Shown one piece after another: positions 52,401 to 58,631 of a stretch of 64,000 nt of DNA. Each line of letters opens with the position of its first letter. The stretch's first letter is position 1. The stretch is from Mytilisepta virgata (lineage: Eukaryota; Mollusca; Bivalvia; Mytilida; Mytilidae). The notes below the pieces were generated by a model, which worked only from the letters and a program-made list of their open reading frames with translations, was not told the origin of the DNA and did not search any database. The stretch covers positions 11,456,501-11,520,500 of the forward strand of contig CM051517.1 of the NCBI GenBank assembly GCA_028015205.1. Reading direction: 5' to 3'. The translations under genes and the position numbers were made by a program.

Positions 52401-53784
52401 AGGTAACGGGTCAAGGTATTATGAACTTGATTGTTTATACCTTTTAACAAGGAAGACATGGTATACCGATGATTTGTAACATGAATTGACAGGTGTCAAA
52501 TTATGTAACTGTGACAAGACCACAATATTCTTGTGCAAAAACTGACGGGAAAGTATACAACAGTATGATAAAATCTTCAATCGATACAATTTTGAAAAAT
52601 AAGTTCGAGCATTTGCATGTATGCCACAAAAAGGCAGAAAATTTTTGTTTTTGCTGAGGAAAGTGAAAACCAAATTTGAATTTGATAAATGTAAATATAA
52701 CATGTAACTTCATTCTGAAAACGTTCAATAACAAATAATAATTTAAAAAAAATTGATAAGTCTTGTTCTTGGATATAAATATATATGACTTTGTCATCCA
52801 AAACATCTCTTCAAGTCGAATGGTCACTCCACAGGAATTTCCCGTGCTGCAAGATTGTCGATATAATACGACCAAACATGGTTCAGATAATTTATATGCT
52901 TTGTCAACCTAATAATTGACAATTGATGCTTGTTGAAAATAGCCAAATATACTTCATCAGAGTCAAATTAGACGGATCCAGGATGATATAAACAAAACTA
53001 AATTGGGTCAATTAATAATGTGTAAAGGTTTGAATGATTATAAAAATATCCATTTTGTGTAAGAATTCCATTTGAACCCCCTCCATATATATCTTTACTT
53101 ATTCTTATTAAAATTAGAAAGTATTTCACACATGGCATATTGTTTTTGATATAATGAGAATTCATAATATTTAGACATTCTCCGTTCCCTCTGTAGATTT
53201 TTATGTTTAGGTATATTTTTTTCTAAACTTTATGTTTCGACCTTCCACAATACCGAACAGCTTGACGTCTGGCAGATAAAGGTAGGTATACACTCACATG
53301 TATAATAAAAACCTTGGTCAGGTAAATGTATAATAAACACAGGTGTCAAAAGTTAATCTGTCCATTACCTTATAACAATTCAAACAAATCTCCTATATAT
53401 TACATTTAAAACAACAACTTGTTGATTAACATGTGAATAATTAAATGTACACATGTATAAAACATTTATTATCCAAAGGATATTGAGTTTTTTCTAATAA
53501 TTATCAGTATTTGAAAATTACAATGTTTTTTACATTAATACAAACATGTATCTAAAAGGGAAGGGTTGAAATTTATCAGAAAGTTTTTTCGCCTTGATCT
53601 GCGTTAATACGTCTTAAAAAACAAAATAGTTATAAACTTCAAAGTAAAAAGTTCAAAAGAGTTAAACTGAATAAAGTAAATGTACCTTGTCATATAATTT
53701 CTCCATGGATTTTAGGAGATTACTATGACTTTTCATACTGTTTTGACACTGTTCAAATATTTCTTTCATTGTTGGTTGCTTCAT
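25454..53784 (-). CDS. NCAPG: Condensin I complex non-SMC subunit G (CAP-G), 18 coding exons
   Basis: NCAPG is the HEAT-repeat (HAWK) subunit of condensin I. It pairs with NCAPH, binds DNA and helps compact mitotic chromosomes. All exon joins are GT-AG and keep frame, giving about 1,617 residues against roughly 1,015 in human. Signature segments recur in the human order: HYMKYPMIVFQREPVVER, FVAKFVTSV, DPNPEVRRAVLSCIAPS, LQDPKDENCPV, LLLLWYNPVTEDD and EEAFLPTL. HEAT repeats cover residues 1-870; the C-terminal ~750 residues are a disordered tail (exons 17-19). The start MKQPTMKE follows an acceptor by 8 nt and lies at the human N-terminal position. The stop TAA at 25,454 overlaps an AG|GTAA donor, so the protein probably continues in a further exon (candidate at 1,296). 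The introns are full of transposons, but no exon is broken. Confidence 0.95.
25459..27462 (-). CDS. NCAPG: NCAPG exon 19: giant low-complexity tail exon
   Basis: The acceptor is TATATTTAG at 27,463. The exon encodes about 668 residues, phase 1 at entry. The first stretch (IPVFPEIQEEPTTPRLIGVK) resembles the human TPLRGVKAT region. After it come about 20 S/T-P-x-K/R sites, a 12-residue Lys/Thr repeat and acid-rich modules. The frame ends AGG TAA; splicing at 25,458 (GGAAG|GTAATA) would remove that stop. The coding strand is A/C-rich and there are no internal stops over 2 kb. Confidence 0.9.
25490..26060 (-). repeat. NCAPG: Coding acid/STDS modules near the NCAPG C-terminus
   Basis: Five degenerate modules share a core of acidic residues followed by STDS/T and a basic Arg/Lys patch: EEDNAVESTDSS, DDDLPSTDST, DDDDLPSTDST, DDDDIPSTDSS and DDDFISTDTS. 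Spacing varies from about 25 to 65 residues. Ser followed by Asp/Glu suggests casein-kinase-2 type sites; this is inference from motif. Confidence 0.8.
26355..26595 (-). repeat. NCAPG: Coding 36-bp repeat (12-residue KEKAKARTETPT units) in the NCAPG tail
   Basis: About six to seven consecutive units of the type KEKAKARTETPT are encoded. Variants include KGRTETPT, KAITQTPT and one ETRT in which the Pro is lost. The final unit has REKIKPRT. Most units carry a TPTK or TPTR site, a full CDK consensus. The repeat is visible directly in the DNA as a 36-bp period. Confidence 0.9.
27463..27765. other. NCAPG intron 18, nothing recognised
   Basis: AT-rich intron with no repeat, hairpin or coding signal that I can support. 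Confidence 0.6.
27766..27885 (-). CDS. NCAPG: NCAPG exon 18
   Basis: 120 nt, acceptor TTTATTGCAG, donor GAGAA|GTAAGT, phase 1 in and out. It encodes ETVEKGSGDVLNTSNDRSLL and onward, which is tail sequence with no recognised domain. Confidence 0.8.
28060..28665 (+). repeat. Tandem-module repeat (about 180 bp, two and a bit copies) with 3' hairpin
   Basis: The block ACTACCTTAAACCTGAACC recurs near 28,220, 28,401 and 28,579, with close matches between. The last copy passes into a GACGGACGGATG run and the hairpin TATATGC / GCATATA at 28,639-28,659. Near the left edge is GTCCAATGGAC. It lies in NCAPG intron 17; 28,670-29,390 holds nothing I recognise. Confidence 0.7.
29395..29765 (+). repeat. Tandem-module repeat with GACGGA run and 3' hairpin
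   Basis: AAATAAGTTCAAAGGGGC is present at about 29,405 and 29,578. The second copy ends in ACTGACGGACGGACAGACGG and a hairpin with GCAAC/GTTGC arms at about 29,734-29,762. It is intronic in NCAPG, beside exon 17. Confidence 0.7.
29891..30005 (-). CDS. NCAPG: NCAPG exon 17
   Basis: 115 nt, acceptor TTTAAAAG, donor GAAG|GTATGT. It encodes VIKDNQCFRTIEKLKNHV, matching the human VKDRTCLRALEKIK segment that closes the HEAT domain. Then an acidic linker begins. Confidence 0.9.
30660..31775. repeat. 27-bp minisatellite, about 40 units, in NCAPG intron 16
   Basis: The unit is close to ACTGTATCAACAATAACAGC plus TGTAGTT. Since 27 is a multiple of three and units lack stops in some frames, both strands carry long open frames: minus TAVIVDTET-type nonapeptides, plus SCSYCINNN-type. 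They contain many near-random substitutions and no splice or start context, so I do not call them genes. A five-unit higher-order block of about 133 bp is visible: 30,772 onward repeats at 30,905 onward. The rest of the intron (31,780-32,289 and 30,010-30,650) shows nothing recognised. Confidence 0.9.
32290..32460 (-). CDS. NCAPG: NCAPG exon 16
   Basis: 171 nt, phase 0 at both ends, acceptor TTTTATAG, donor CAAAG|GTAAAT. It encodes HDNLALTVCNEILTNP, like human HDNLAMKICNEILTSP. It belongs to the condensin G C-terminal HEAT region. Confidence 0.95.
32570..33115 (+). repeat. Tandem-module repeat (about 170 bp, three copies) with 3' hairpin
   Basis: CTCCATACTGATGC appears near 32,650, 32,806 and 32,962, each followed by ATATCAGGAAGCTAAC-like text. 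It ends in GACGTCGGCAACAACGGCGC and the hairpin CTGCG/CGCAG at about 33,080-33,112. It lies in NCAPG intron 15. Confidence 0.7.
33368..33542 (-). CDS. NCAPG: NCAPG exon 15
   Basis: 175 nt, acceptor ACATGTAG, donor CAACA|GTATGT. It encodes SNQEIIEEAFLPTLKTI and SSPLAEVNADNVAELLVQLT, both closely matching human NCAPG. Confidence 0.95.
33787..33968 (-). CDS. NCAPG: NCAPG exon 14
   Basis: 182 nt, acceptor CTTAACAG, donor GGAAG|GTATTG. It encodes EGMSKLMLSGRVVSSKIL and LLLLWYNPVTEDDTHLRHCL, the most strongly conserved block of the family. Confidence 0.97.
33969..34345. other. NCAPG intron 13, nothing recognised
   Basis: Ordinary AT-rich intron without a visible repeat or hairpin. Confidence 0.6.
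34346..34564 (-). CDS. NCAPG: NCAPG exon 13
   Basis: 219 nt, phase 0, acceptor TTTTGTAG, donor GTCAG|GTATAT. HEAT repeat segment with ALKVMIDLL and SKLVAFLTAFLDSQ, separated by a poorly conserved acidic loop as in vertebrates. Confidence 0.93.
34776..34895 (-). CDS. NCAPG: NCAPG exon 12
   Basis: 120 nt, phase 0, acceptor ATATTTTAG, donor TGCAG|GTACCG. It encodes ILPGIMNEDAGIRNMAVRSL, corresponding to the human LPGI...VRNLAVLCLGCC segment. Confidence 0.93.
34896..35447. other. NCAPG intron 11, left part, nothing recognised
   Basis: AT-rich sequence up to the TTA flank of the Harbinger-like element. No coding or structured signal seen. Confidence 0.6.
35448..37942. mobile_element. PIF/Harbinger-like MITE (TTA target duplication) split by a nested repeat
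   Basis: The ends are inverted: GGGCTGTTCCAGCAAAAA at the left, and the inverse complement of the right end reads GGGCTGTTCCAGCGAAACAT. Both continue to GGGACGGGGGG. TTA flanks both sides (35,445-35,447 and 37,943-37,945), which is the PIF/Harbinger target duplication. No transposase is present. About 1.83 kb of the interior is a separate type-D repeat, leaving about 0.66 kb for the MITE itself. Confidence 0.7.
35891..37720 (+). repeat. Full-length type-D repeat with six 160-170-bp modules, nested in the Harbinger-like MITE
   Basis: The left end has a GAGGCTC/GAGCCT hairpin then GCTCACCTG. The right end has a GACGAC/GACGGA run then the hairpin AGCTCACTTGACC / GGTCAGGTGAGCT. GCTCACCTG and CAGGTGAGC are inverse. 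Internal modules carry CATCTTGGTTGACAG and AAGGACCATTGCTGCCAAG-type text at roughly 36,178, 36,345, 36,511, 36,682, 36,845 and 37,003. There is no coding frame. Confidence 0.8.
38072..38179 (-). CDS. NCAPG: NCAPG exon 11
   Basis: 108 nt, phase 0, acceptor TTTTTCAG, donor ACATTG|GTTAGT. It encodes TDVATLLKCQAIVAEMLEAL, aligned with human NDAETLQKCLILCYELL. Confidence 0.9.
38282..38716. repeat. Diverged repeat with weakly inverted ends
   Basis: The left side reads GTGGAACCTCTGTAAACTGA and the right side, inverted, reads TAAATCCTCCAAAAACTGGC. The GGCCGGTTTT motif occurs at about 38,331 and again at about 38,608. It may be an old MITE; boundaries are approximate. Confidence 0.4.
38790..39075. 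repeat. Degenerate minisatellite, units of about 30-40 bp
   Basis: Repeated GAGAGATGACTTAT / GAGGTGACTTAT blocks alternate with AGAATGTGTTTT-type blocks, about eight copies. They run up to the 3' side of exon 10 in NCAPG intron 10. Confidence 0.65.
39127..39303 (-). CDS. NCAPG: NCAPG exon 10
   Basis: 177 nt, phase 0, acceptor GTTTTATAG. It encodes a charged coiled segment (IRVKINQLKEELDESI, DFTKAADIKESIKGL) equivalent to human IKVKLIEAKEAL...DFNRASELKEEIKAL. The donor chosen, AAAAG|GTCTCA, is weak. CAA|GTACAG eight codons upstream would also keep frame but would delete conserved residues. Confidence 0.88.
39682..41172 (-). mobile_element. Tc1/mariner-type transposon, structurally complete
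   Basis: The inverted ends are identical for 25 bp and begin TACTGAACCGCAAAAGAAAC. Comparing with the uninterrupted 78-bp repeat shows a TA target duplication outside these ends (39,680-39,681 and 41,173-41,174). The 1,491-bp element carries one open transposase frame and no internal insertion. It sits in NCAPG intron 9. Confidence 0.92.
39841..40860 (-). CDS. Tc1-like DD34E transposase, 339 aa, uninterrupted
   Basis: This enzyme cuts and pastes its element at TA sites. Residues about 1-45 form the first helix-turn-helix (QREQAIGRLDAGQSARVIA). A GRP linker lies at 56-58, and a second helix-turn-helix follows to about 120. The catalytic triad is D151 (FSDES), D247 (FQQDNARAHTA) and E282 (LNPIEN), with 34 residues between the second Asp and Glu, the Tc1 spacing. 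The length equals that usual for the family and there are no stops or frameshifts. The ATG is the first in frame, and the frame lies within the inverted ends. It is transcribed in the same direction as NCAPG. Activity is not shown by sequence alone. Confidence 0.95.
   Translation of the reverse strand: MPRLTPQQREQAIGRLDAGQSARVIANDFNCAVRTIERLRTRYNATNSTNDCPRSGRPQVTTPRQNRGIVRHHLMNRFTPAAETARNTVGTHGRPISDDTVRRRLAARNMRCRRPARGPILTPRHRQARLQWATQRQNWRNRQWRNIIFSDESRYCISTADGRTRVWRRRGERYEDSCILETDAWGGPSIMVWGGIGLNVKLGPVIFQNLGPGRGNGVTAARYIDQVLTPHVQPHFARHQNKTFQQDNARAHTARATRDFLQQNNINVMDWPALSPDLNPIENLWDEVQRRLNNEQPSPTTAAELSQAFQRVWARIPMAFINRLINSMFRRCAAVIENM
41519..42777. mobile_element. TIR element with TA target duplication, non-autonomous
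   Basis: The left end CCGTTTTTTGGTATGTATAG matches the inverse of the right end, CCGTATTTTGGTATGTATAG, and continues to GTGCGCA. TA lies on both sides (41,517-41,518 and 42,778-42,779). A second GTGCGC block occurs inside each end. The only notable frame (127 codons at 41,593) has no recognisable transposase motif, so I leave it uncalled. Confidence 0.75.
42986..43486. mobile_element. piggyBac-like MITE, 501 bp
   Basis: TTAA flanks both ends (42,982-42,985 and 43,487-43,490). The ends read CCCTTTCACCGA and, inverted, CCCTTTTGCCGA. A TTAA target plus CCCTTT termini is characteristic of piggyBac-type elements. No transposase is present. It lies in NCAPG intron 9. Confidence 0.75.
43596..43809 (-). 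CDS. NCAPG: NCAPG exon 9
   Basis: 214 nt, acceptor CTTACAG, donor TGAAG|GTAATA. It encodes MAETISDIREPITTVEKD, like human EIISEIRAPIVTV. Confidence 0.93.
43985..44345. repeat. Two tandem copies of a module of about 160 bp
   Basis: TGTCAATTTTTAC followed by TTTTCTAAAAATGAAATATA occurs at about 44,043 and 44,204. Both copies continue to GGTTAATGCACAGAGAAAG. It is in NCAPG intron 8; flanking sequence shows nothing else. Confidence 0.75.
44429..44545 (-). CDS. NCAPG: NCAPG exon 8
   Basis: 117 nt, acceptor TATTACAG, donor TCAAG|GTAAAC. It encodes QKHFVIQQLLSITAYMDLTD, matching human TKEFIGQQLILIIKSLDTS. Confidence 0.93.
44728..45046. mobile_element. Small TIR element (MITE), 319 bp, possibly hAT-like
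   Basis: The ends are 19-bp exact inverted repeats, CAGGGCTTTTTCTACCTAT. TGACT occurs immediately outside both ends, a 5-bp direct repeat. CAGGG termini recall hAT elements, but those make 8-bp duplications, so the superfamily stays open. The 77-codon frame inside is not recognised. Confidence 0.7.
45388..45537 (-). CDS. NCAPG: NCAPG exon 7
   Basis: 150 nt, acceptor TGTTGTAG, donor AGGA|GTAAGT. It encodes ILIPLDKLNAESVLYWNMLC, like human KLIPVETLTPEIALYWCALC. Confidence 0.95.
45790..46512 (+). repeat. Tandem-module repeat, family E, 3' hairpin with GCGAGAC
   Basis: About four modules contain CATGAAACTGAGGTCAA, GTCAGACTGGCATGTACCC and AAGAACTATCTATAGACCA. The right end has a CGACTTTTCGTCG hairpin then GCAGGCGAGACAAAAAT. 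It lies in NCAPG intron 6, just before exon 6. Confidence 0.75.
46541..46733 (-). CDS. NCAPG: NCAPG exon 6
   Basis: 193 nt, acceptor CTATTGTAG, donor GAAAA|GTAAGA. It encodes SVKEACSSKLLQAWL and NVLELLGALDVE, like human AVKQAMQKHLLQGWL and NILELLHRLDVE. Confidence 0.96.
46945..47985 (+). repeat. Second family E repeat, with both ends
   Basis: The left end carries ATGTCTCGCCTG and the right end its inverse, CAGGCGAGACA. The body is four to five modules with GTCAGACTGGCATGTACCC. A (GCCGTC)n run near 47,894-47,930 precedes the terminal hairpin. It lies in NCAPG intron 5. Confidence 0.75.
48133..48363 (-). CDS. NCAPG: NCAPG exon 5
   Basis: 231 nt, acceptor TTTTACAG, donor GAGTTG|GTAGGT. It encodes SDPNPEVRRAVLSCIAPS, nearly identical to human, plus RDVKDTVRKTSYGVLGEKVH. 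It is the signature segment used for identification. Confidence 0.98.
48512..48740 (-). CDS. NCAPG: NCAPG exon 4
   Basis: 229 nt, acceptor GATTTCAG, donor TTAAAG|GTATGG. It encodes SHNANSRAVRFRCCQLINK, DDAQIDDDLYDKI and ALARLQDPKDENCPV, each with a close human counterpart. Confidence 0.98.
48961..49185 (-). CDS. NCAPG: NCAPG exon 3
   Basis: 225 nt, phase 0, acceptor ACTGCAG, donor CTCAAG|GTATAA. It encodes HYMKYPMIVFQREPVVER and DFVAKFVTSV, matching human HYLKYVMVVYKREPAVER and EFAAKFVTS. Confidence 0.97.
49385..49510 (+). pseudogene. LINE reverse transcriptase C-terminal fragment (left part)
   Basis: The plus strand reads PRIEVYKKSFSYSGPFLWNN followed by LPVIILNPPS. The SYSGPFLWNNLP motif is the typical C-terminal motif of non-LTR reverse transcriptases of the Jockey/CR1 group. 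The frame is interrupted here by a second, oppositely oriented LINE fragment. Confidence 0.6.
49511..50630 (-). pseudogene. 5'-truncated, frame-broken LINE reverse transcriptase inserted into another LINE fragment
   Basis: At 50,601-50,332 the minus strand reads GVPQGSILGPLLFLLYTDDL and LYADDTTI, the RT core with the YADD active-site motif. Downstream, 50,112-49,797 gives LEKLYKLQKSAATIIL in one frame and KKLGLLSIFQRI then KLNRLLKAQ in another, the usual C-terminal order. Frameshifts and the loss of everything upstream mark it as dead. It lies in NCAPG intron 2. Confidence 0.8.
50631..50692 (+). pseudogene. LINE reverse transcriptase C-terminal fragment (right part)
   Basis: The plus strand reads SINAFKGKLKTHFLNQLNE then stop, the usual end of these ORFs. 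It likely belongs with the fragment ending at 49,510, with the minus-strand LINE between them. Confidence 0.55.
51440..51560. repeat. Three tandem copies of about 38 bp
   Basis: AATATTATGGAGGAAATT followed by AAACACAGGT is present three times. It is in NCAPG intron 2; 51,560-53,685 holds no feature that I can support. Confidence 0.85.
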
Positions 53785-53792
53785 CTTGATAT
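53686..53792 (-). CDS. NCAPG: NCAPG exon 2 with start codon at 53,784
   Basis: The acceptor TTTTTAG at 53,793 precedes ATATCAAG and ATG. The exon codes for 33 residues beginning MKQPTMKEIFEQCQ and ends at donor GACAAG|GTACAT, phase 0. The N-terminus is about as long as in human. There is no upstream in-frame ATG across the proposed exon 1 junction. Confidence 0.88.
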
Positions 53793-54339
53793 CTAAAAAT
53801 AAACATAAAATATTATTGAGGTACATGACCAGGACATTCAAAGCTGAACGAAGACTGACAAATCGAATACAAAAATATTCATATATTAATCACTAAACAT
53901 GTTCAGAAGTCAACATGAACATCGGTATTCTTTGAAAATGTTATATTACAGCTGGCATGGACAGTTTGATTCTGAAAAGAAATATCAAAAGGTGGTATTC
54001 AAAGTTTTTACCTGTTATTTAATCAAATTTAAACGAATGTGTCTATGATTTTTTCATAACTTTTTATAATATTTTTGAATGAAATAATAAACAAATCTAT
54101 TTAAAATGAGTTGGAGAAAATTCTCTGTCTAAAATTAATTTCAAACTTTCCACAAAGAAGTAATTTTTAAATTAATGACAATCAAAGGAAGAAATTATAT
54201 TCACAAATATGTGTGAAAGACCGTATTAATAAGAATAAAATAAAATCAACAAATAAATAATATATACTTAATTAGAATGATAAAAATAAATTATAAAATA
54301 GAATTAAAAAAAAAATGTGTCTGTAAACCACAGATAACC

Positions 54340-54812
54340 CACCTAAAATGTAGGTCACAATGTATGAATGCTCAGTACTATCCAAGGCACATCCACTGAT
54401 GAAGTTTTGTTGATACACTATGCCCAGTTCCAAAGAAATGAACCTAAACTCAAAACTTAACCAAAGTCACTGAAACACGAAATGTAGGTCATAGCAACCC
54501 AAATGTTGCTGAACTGCGTTGTACTAAACATTTTGTACATAAGGACTGTAGTGGTGAAATATCACTGATATATTACTATAGGTTTCTGAGAAATGAACCT
54601 AAACACAAAACTTAACCAAAGTCACTGAAGCACGAAATGTAGGTCATAGCAACCCAGCTGTTGCTGAACTGTAGTGGGAAATATCATTGATATATTACTA
54701 TAGGTTTCTGAGAAATGGAGCTAAATGCAAAACTTAACCGAATTGGGACGTACGTACATTGTACATGGGTAATTCTATATGCCCCACCCACATTCGTGGC
54801 GGGGCATAAAAA
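54340..54812 (+). repeat. Tandem-module repeat (about 158 bp) with GCCCC/GGGGC 3' hairpin
   Basis: AAGTCACTGAAACACGAAAT and its near copy occur at about 54,464 and 54,621, with a partial third copy. The right end is the hairpin ATGCCCC...GGGGCAT at 54,778-54,807 followed by an A run. It lies in NCAPG intron 1; the remaining intron 1 sequence shows nothing recognised. Confidence 0.75.
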
Positions 54813-55651
54813 GACTATCGCTGAGAGGACCATACATACTAGGGGGTTATCATCAACACACAGAGATGGCATGATAACTGGTTTTGGACAGCAGCCAAAC
54901 AACCACCCTGGTGACCATAATAAATAGTATTCAAAGAAATAATCAACCTAATCAATGACAGATGTTCCCACAATCTACCATGAAGAAGTGACCAAGCTTA
55001 GGGACTCTGAATGGGAAGACGACTGTAGATGTTATACAACAGCTGCCAACCTTTTAATCAGTTAAATCACAGCTGTACAGATCAAGACGATGTTTCACGG
55101 CTTTTACACCTTGGTAAATTATTTCAAAATTTGTAAATAAATTTTGTATCATTTGTACATGTATATAATATCTGAGTTTTATTATGATTGTGAATAATTT
55201 AGTCAGTCTAAATCTCATACTGGTATAGCATGTGCCATATTGGCATAGTTTGAGCTTTTATTGTATTGGCAGTTTTTTAGTTATTGAGTTCAATATATAT
55301 CTAAGTTTATAATTGTAGTTTATGAATAATTGTAGCTAGGTCGGTGCAGAAACAAAAAGATCATTCTAATGCCTAATCATTAGGCTAATGGTCGCCCACA
55401 GTATCTCTTTACATGACAAAAGCTCAACAATATTGGAAAGATGTTTAATTTCTCACATGAAGGGTGGTACTTCTATTTAAATGCTAAATACAATGTGTGT
55501 AAAACCCGTATGCAGCTAGCTAAATGGCGTTTTTGAGGACTTCTAGTTTTACTTTTTGTTTTCGATTTCAATTCAACCAGAACCTTTCCTACTAATCGAA
55601 ATACAAACAACGAAAATCAAATAACTGTATTGAAAATAAAAATAAACATAC

Positions 55652-55736
55652 TTTCTTCACTAGTTACGATAGTATTCTGTTCATGTCCATGAATAAAGTT
55701 TAAATATTTGAAAACAAAATTTGCGCCATATTAATA
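55652..55736 (-). other. NCAPG: Candidate NCAPG 5' non-coding exon 1
   Basis: A strong donor, GAAGAAA|GTATGT, lies at 55,651/55,652 on the minus strand, downstream of a promoter-like segment. Joined to exon 2 it adds no in-frame ATG. It does contain two short upstream frames: ATGGCG at 55,729 and ATGGACATGAAC at 55,690, both closed before the junction. The transcription start is not determined; the left limit is the donor and the right limit is a guess. Confidence 0.55.
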
Positions 55737-55803
55737 ACTTCCGGTCTTCGAAGTGGAAACGGCGAAAAACAATGTGATCTACACCGAACCCGTAACGTAA
55801 GAA
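55727..55803. promoter_or_regulatory. Head-to-head promoter between NCAPG and an unidentified plus-strand gene
   Basis: ACTTCCGGT at 55,737-55,745 reads ACCGGAAGT on the minus strand, a consensus ETS/GABP site typical of bidirectional housekeeping promoters. AATATGGCGC next to it resembles a YY1 site. It also contains TTCGAA and GGAAACGGCG, which may relate to cell-cycle elements (speculative). The two candidate first exons start within about 70 bp of each other in opposite directions. Confidence 0.5.
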
Positions 55804-55836
55804 ATGGAATATGTTTGGATAGAAGGGCATTGGACA
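55804..55836 (+). CDS. Candidate first coding exon of an unidentified plus-strand gene
   Basis: The ATG at 55,804 opens MEYVWIEGHWT and reaches a near-perfect donor, ACA|GTGAGT, in phase 0. It is located immediately beyond the shared promoter. I do not recognise the protein. It is only 11 codons long, so the call rests on donor quality, position, and a phase-compatible exon at 59,997. Confidence 0.35.
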
Positions 55837-55839
55837 GTG

Positions 55840-57650
55840 AGTAAAATCAACGATTTTTTAAATTGTTTTAAAATAATTGAGAAAATCTTTGCATGAATAA
55901 GAGAAAAATATTCTTTTTTGCAATGCTGACCATATAAGATCTCCATTTACAAGCAGGTGTGTCAAAAAAAGTTTCAATAATAAACTGTGTGATTCATTAC
56001 TTTACTTTCTTTCAATTCAATTTACCCCAAATGTTTTGTGTAAATTAAGGACACACTCAGTGTGGTTGTATCTTCTGACGGATGCAGGTCATGGACCTCT
56101 GTATCCACCTCTAAGTGTTGTCTTTATTTTTAAGTTTCCTTTGTACGCATCTTACCCCCACTCTCTTGCTCTCTTCAGCAGTGTATCTGCTTTGTAGTTA
56201 TAATTATTTCTCAGTGGTTTGCCCAGTGTCCGATGTAGACATTTTTCAGAAGAATATTTTAACAGTTTTTGAACTGTTGACGAGACAATTTCTTGTGGCA
56301 AGATTAGAAAACTAAACTTCCTATTTTTTTAACTATCTATTTAGTTTATAGATATACCTCTGGTTATTGCTTGGTTAATCTCAAACATATCGCTTGTGAC
56401 TTCTTGACCACAACCCATGACTCTAAACACTTCAGTCATGTCACCTCCTGTTCTTCTGTATCTCAATATTGTGCATGGTATTTTTTTTGGGTATTCTCTC
56501 ATATTTCAACTTCTCGAGAGGTAGTACAAACGGGGGGGGGGGCGTAAAATCGACCCCCAGGTTGATATAATTTGAGAAATCAACCTCCCAGAAAAATCCT
56601 TTAAGAAATTTTTATCCCGATTCCACTAATTCCTTCTATAAAAGGAAAACAACTATACTAATGACATTTATTCATTTATAAATCATCATATTACATTTAT
56701 AGATACAATAAAAACACAAAGCATGCACTGAAATGCAATTTTAAAAAGTTTTTCAAACTAACCTTTAATCAGTACTCACCACTTTCGACTTCACCATCAT
56801 TCTCACCTTAACTGCTTCCACTCTCCGCTTGCACCCCACTTTCACGACCACTCATTTTTTCCACACTGCCTCGCTGGGCAACAATCTTTCTCCAACTTTC
56901 ATGCTGTTTTTCATACACTTCCCAATATCTTTCTTCCACACAACTTTCCAAAATCAATGACTAAATACATTCTTCTCAAATAAAACGAGTAAAGCTTTGG
57001 CATACTTTAAAGATATTTTAAGATGTGGTTGTTCATTTGTCTTCCCGGTTTTGCCTGTCTAATGGATTGTGTTTTTTTGGTTTGCTCCTTATGTGTATTT
57101 GTCCTCTTTCCAATTGTTCAACATTAATATTATTTGTACTGTTAAGTCTTTTCTTTGCAAAGATCATACAGTTCATTTATATCATCCTCCCAAGTCAGGG
57201 TTTTGTATCCACGTTCGTTCCTGGATCGTTAGAGGGAACGAAGGGGACTCAGAGCCCCTGTCTTGGAAGGATGATTTATATTAAGAGAAAAATGTAAGGT
57301 CCTGAATACAAACAGAAGGACACAGCTGTTTGGTCAAATAGTTACACTGGGTAACCCGAATTTTAATTTTCCTCTTAATTGCCTTCCTAAGGCTATGGCT
57401 CCTTTTTTGCCTCTCAGTCCAATTGCAATCCTACCAATTTTACGTTATGCTCCGAAAATCTGTTTGTTTTCACATTGCTTAACAATTTCCTTCAATGTGT
57501 CTTCCTGTTCCAACAAGGAAGCAAGCATTTTTAAATTAAAAAGGTGTTAAACCTTGAAATGGTTATTTCAACATCATTTAACAATTACTTTAAACAAAAA
57601 GGGTGCTACTAAAGTAGATTATGACCGTTGCCTTAGACAAACTAATGCTT
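55840..57650. other. Probable intron or intergenic sequence, no gene recognised
   Basis: Short open frames near 56,115 and 57,025 have no recognisable motif or splice context. A G-run of at least ten sits near 56,531. Confidence 0.45.
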
Positions 57651-57659
57651 ATATCGTGA

Positions 57660-58290
57660 TAAATATTTTAAGCTGGTTTCATCTGGGTGATTTTTCTGAT
57701 AGATAGCCCCATTATACCATTGGCTTTATTTAGCTTGATGCTGTAAATATATGTTTTGCTGTATATATATGTTTCTTCATGTTCAGAAATCGACCAACTA
57801 ATGCTCCTATGGTATTTCATTATGATTTTGTTGGGTTGGGTTGGGGTATTGTAATGTATTGCACTTTTTCGGGTGGAATTTAGAAGCCTATTATCAGACC
57901 AGTTTTGCAAATTGTACAAATCTTTCTGTAGATTTGTACTCTCATTCTCGTTTTAGGTTTAGGCATACATTTTAGTGTTGTCTATATATATAATAAGTAA
58001 GTCCGGATCTCGCACACTTCCTTGAAGAATACCAAATTATCACCTTCTGATTTCTTCGATTCTTTGACATTTTCCGATCCTTCTTCGCTTCGGATCTTTC
58101 AAAAATATATTCCACACAGTTTATAATATTTTCTCTTAGGCTGTATATGTTTTTAACCTTTTTATGAGCAATATTATCAAATGCCTTCCCGAATTGTATA
58201 TACAAACAGAATCTGTTCTCCCTCTATCAAGTATATCTCTGTCCATTCGTTCATTACCACTCAGAAAGTGTAGTGTTTTTGACACCCGAT
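57660..58290 (-). pseudogene. Strongly degraded LINE reverse transcriptase
   Basis: Minus-strand fragments read IQFGKAFDNIAHKKV (compare the usual FAKAFDKVPHKRL), LYNLQNWSDNRLL (compare LQDWSDKWLLKF) and KLNKANGIMGL. They occur in the order of a non-LTR RT and in different frames with stops. It is much older than the copy at 50 kb. Confidence 0.6.
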
Positions 58291-58631
58291 ATAAATCGTA
58301 GTTTTTTCTATAGACTTGCTAGATACACTAATTCAGTTTTTGAAGGGCATGTCAACATACCAATCAACTTGTTATCAAAACAGACAGTTTCTGGGTACAT
58401 TTGTCAGCTCCCAAAACGTCTAAGACGTCCTTATCATCCCAAAAATGTTGGATTTACAGCTTGTAAAATTCAGGATATTTGTATAATTGTATCCCATTAG
58501 CTAAAATTTTATTTGAGTTTTAACTTCTATATTTCTGGTTTAGTTTTACCTAACTCAAATAAATATTACATTCTCATTTATATAATGAAACAAAAATTCA
58601 CAACAGACTCAGCATCCAATACTTTTAAACA

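Noticed and set aside
52419..52875. Overlapping minus-strand frames of 70-124 codons in NCAPG intron 2
   Set aside because: Three frames overlap, none shows a known motif, and all have AT-rich intron composition.
57025..57297. 90-codon hydrophobic frame as a membrane protein
   Set aside because: The hydrophobicity comes from T-rich DNA. There is no splice context or recognisable motif.
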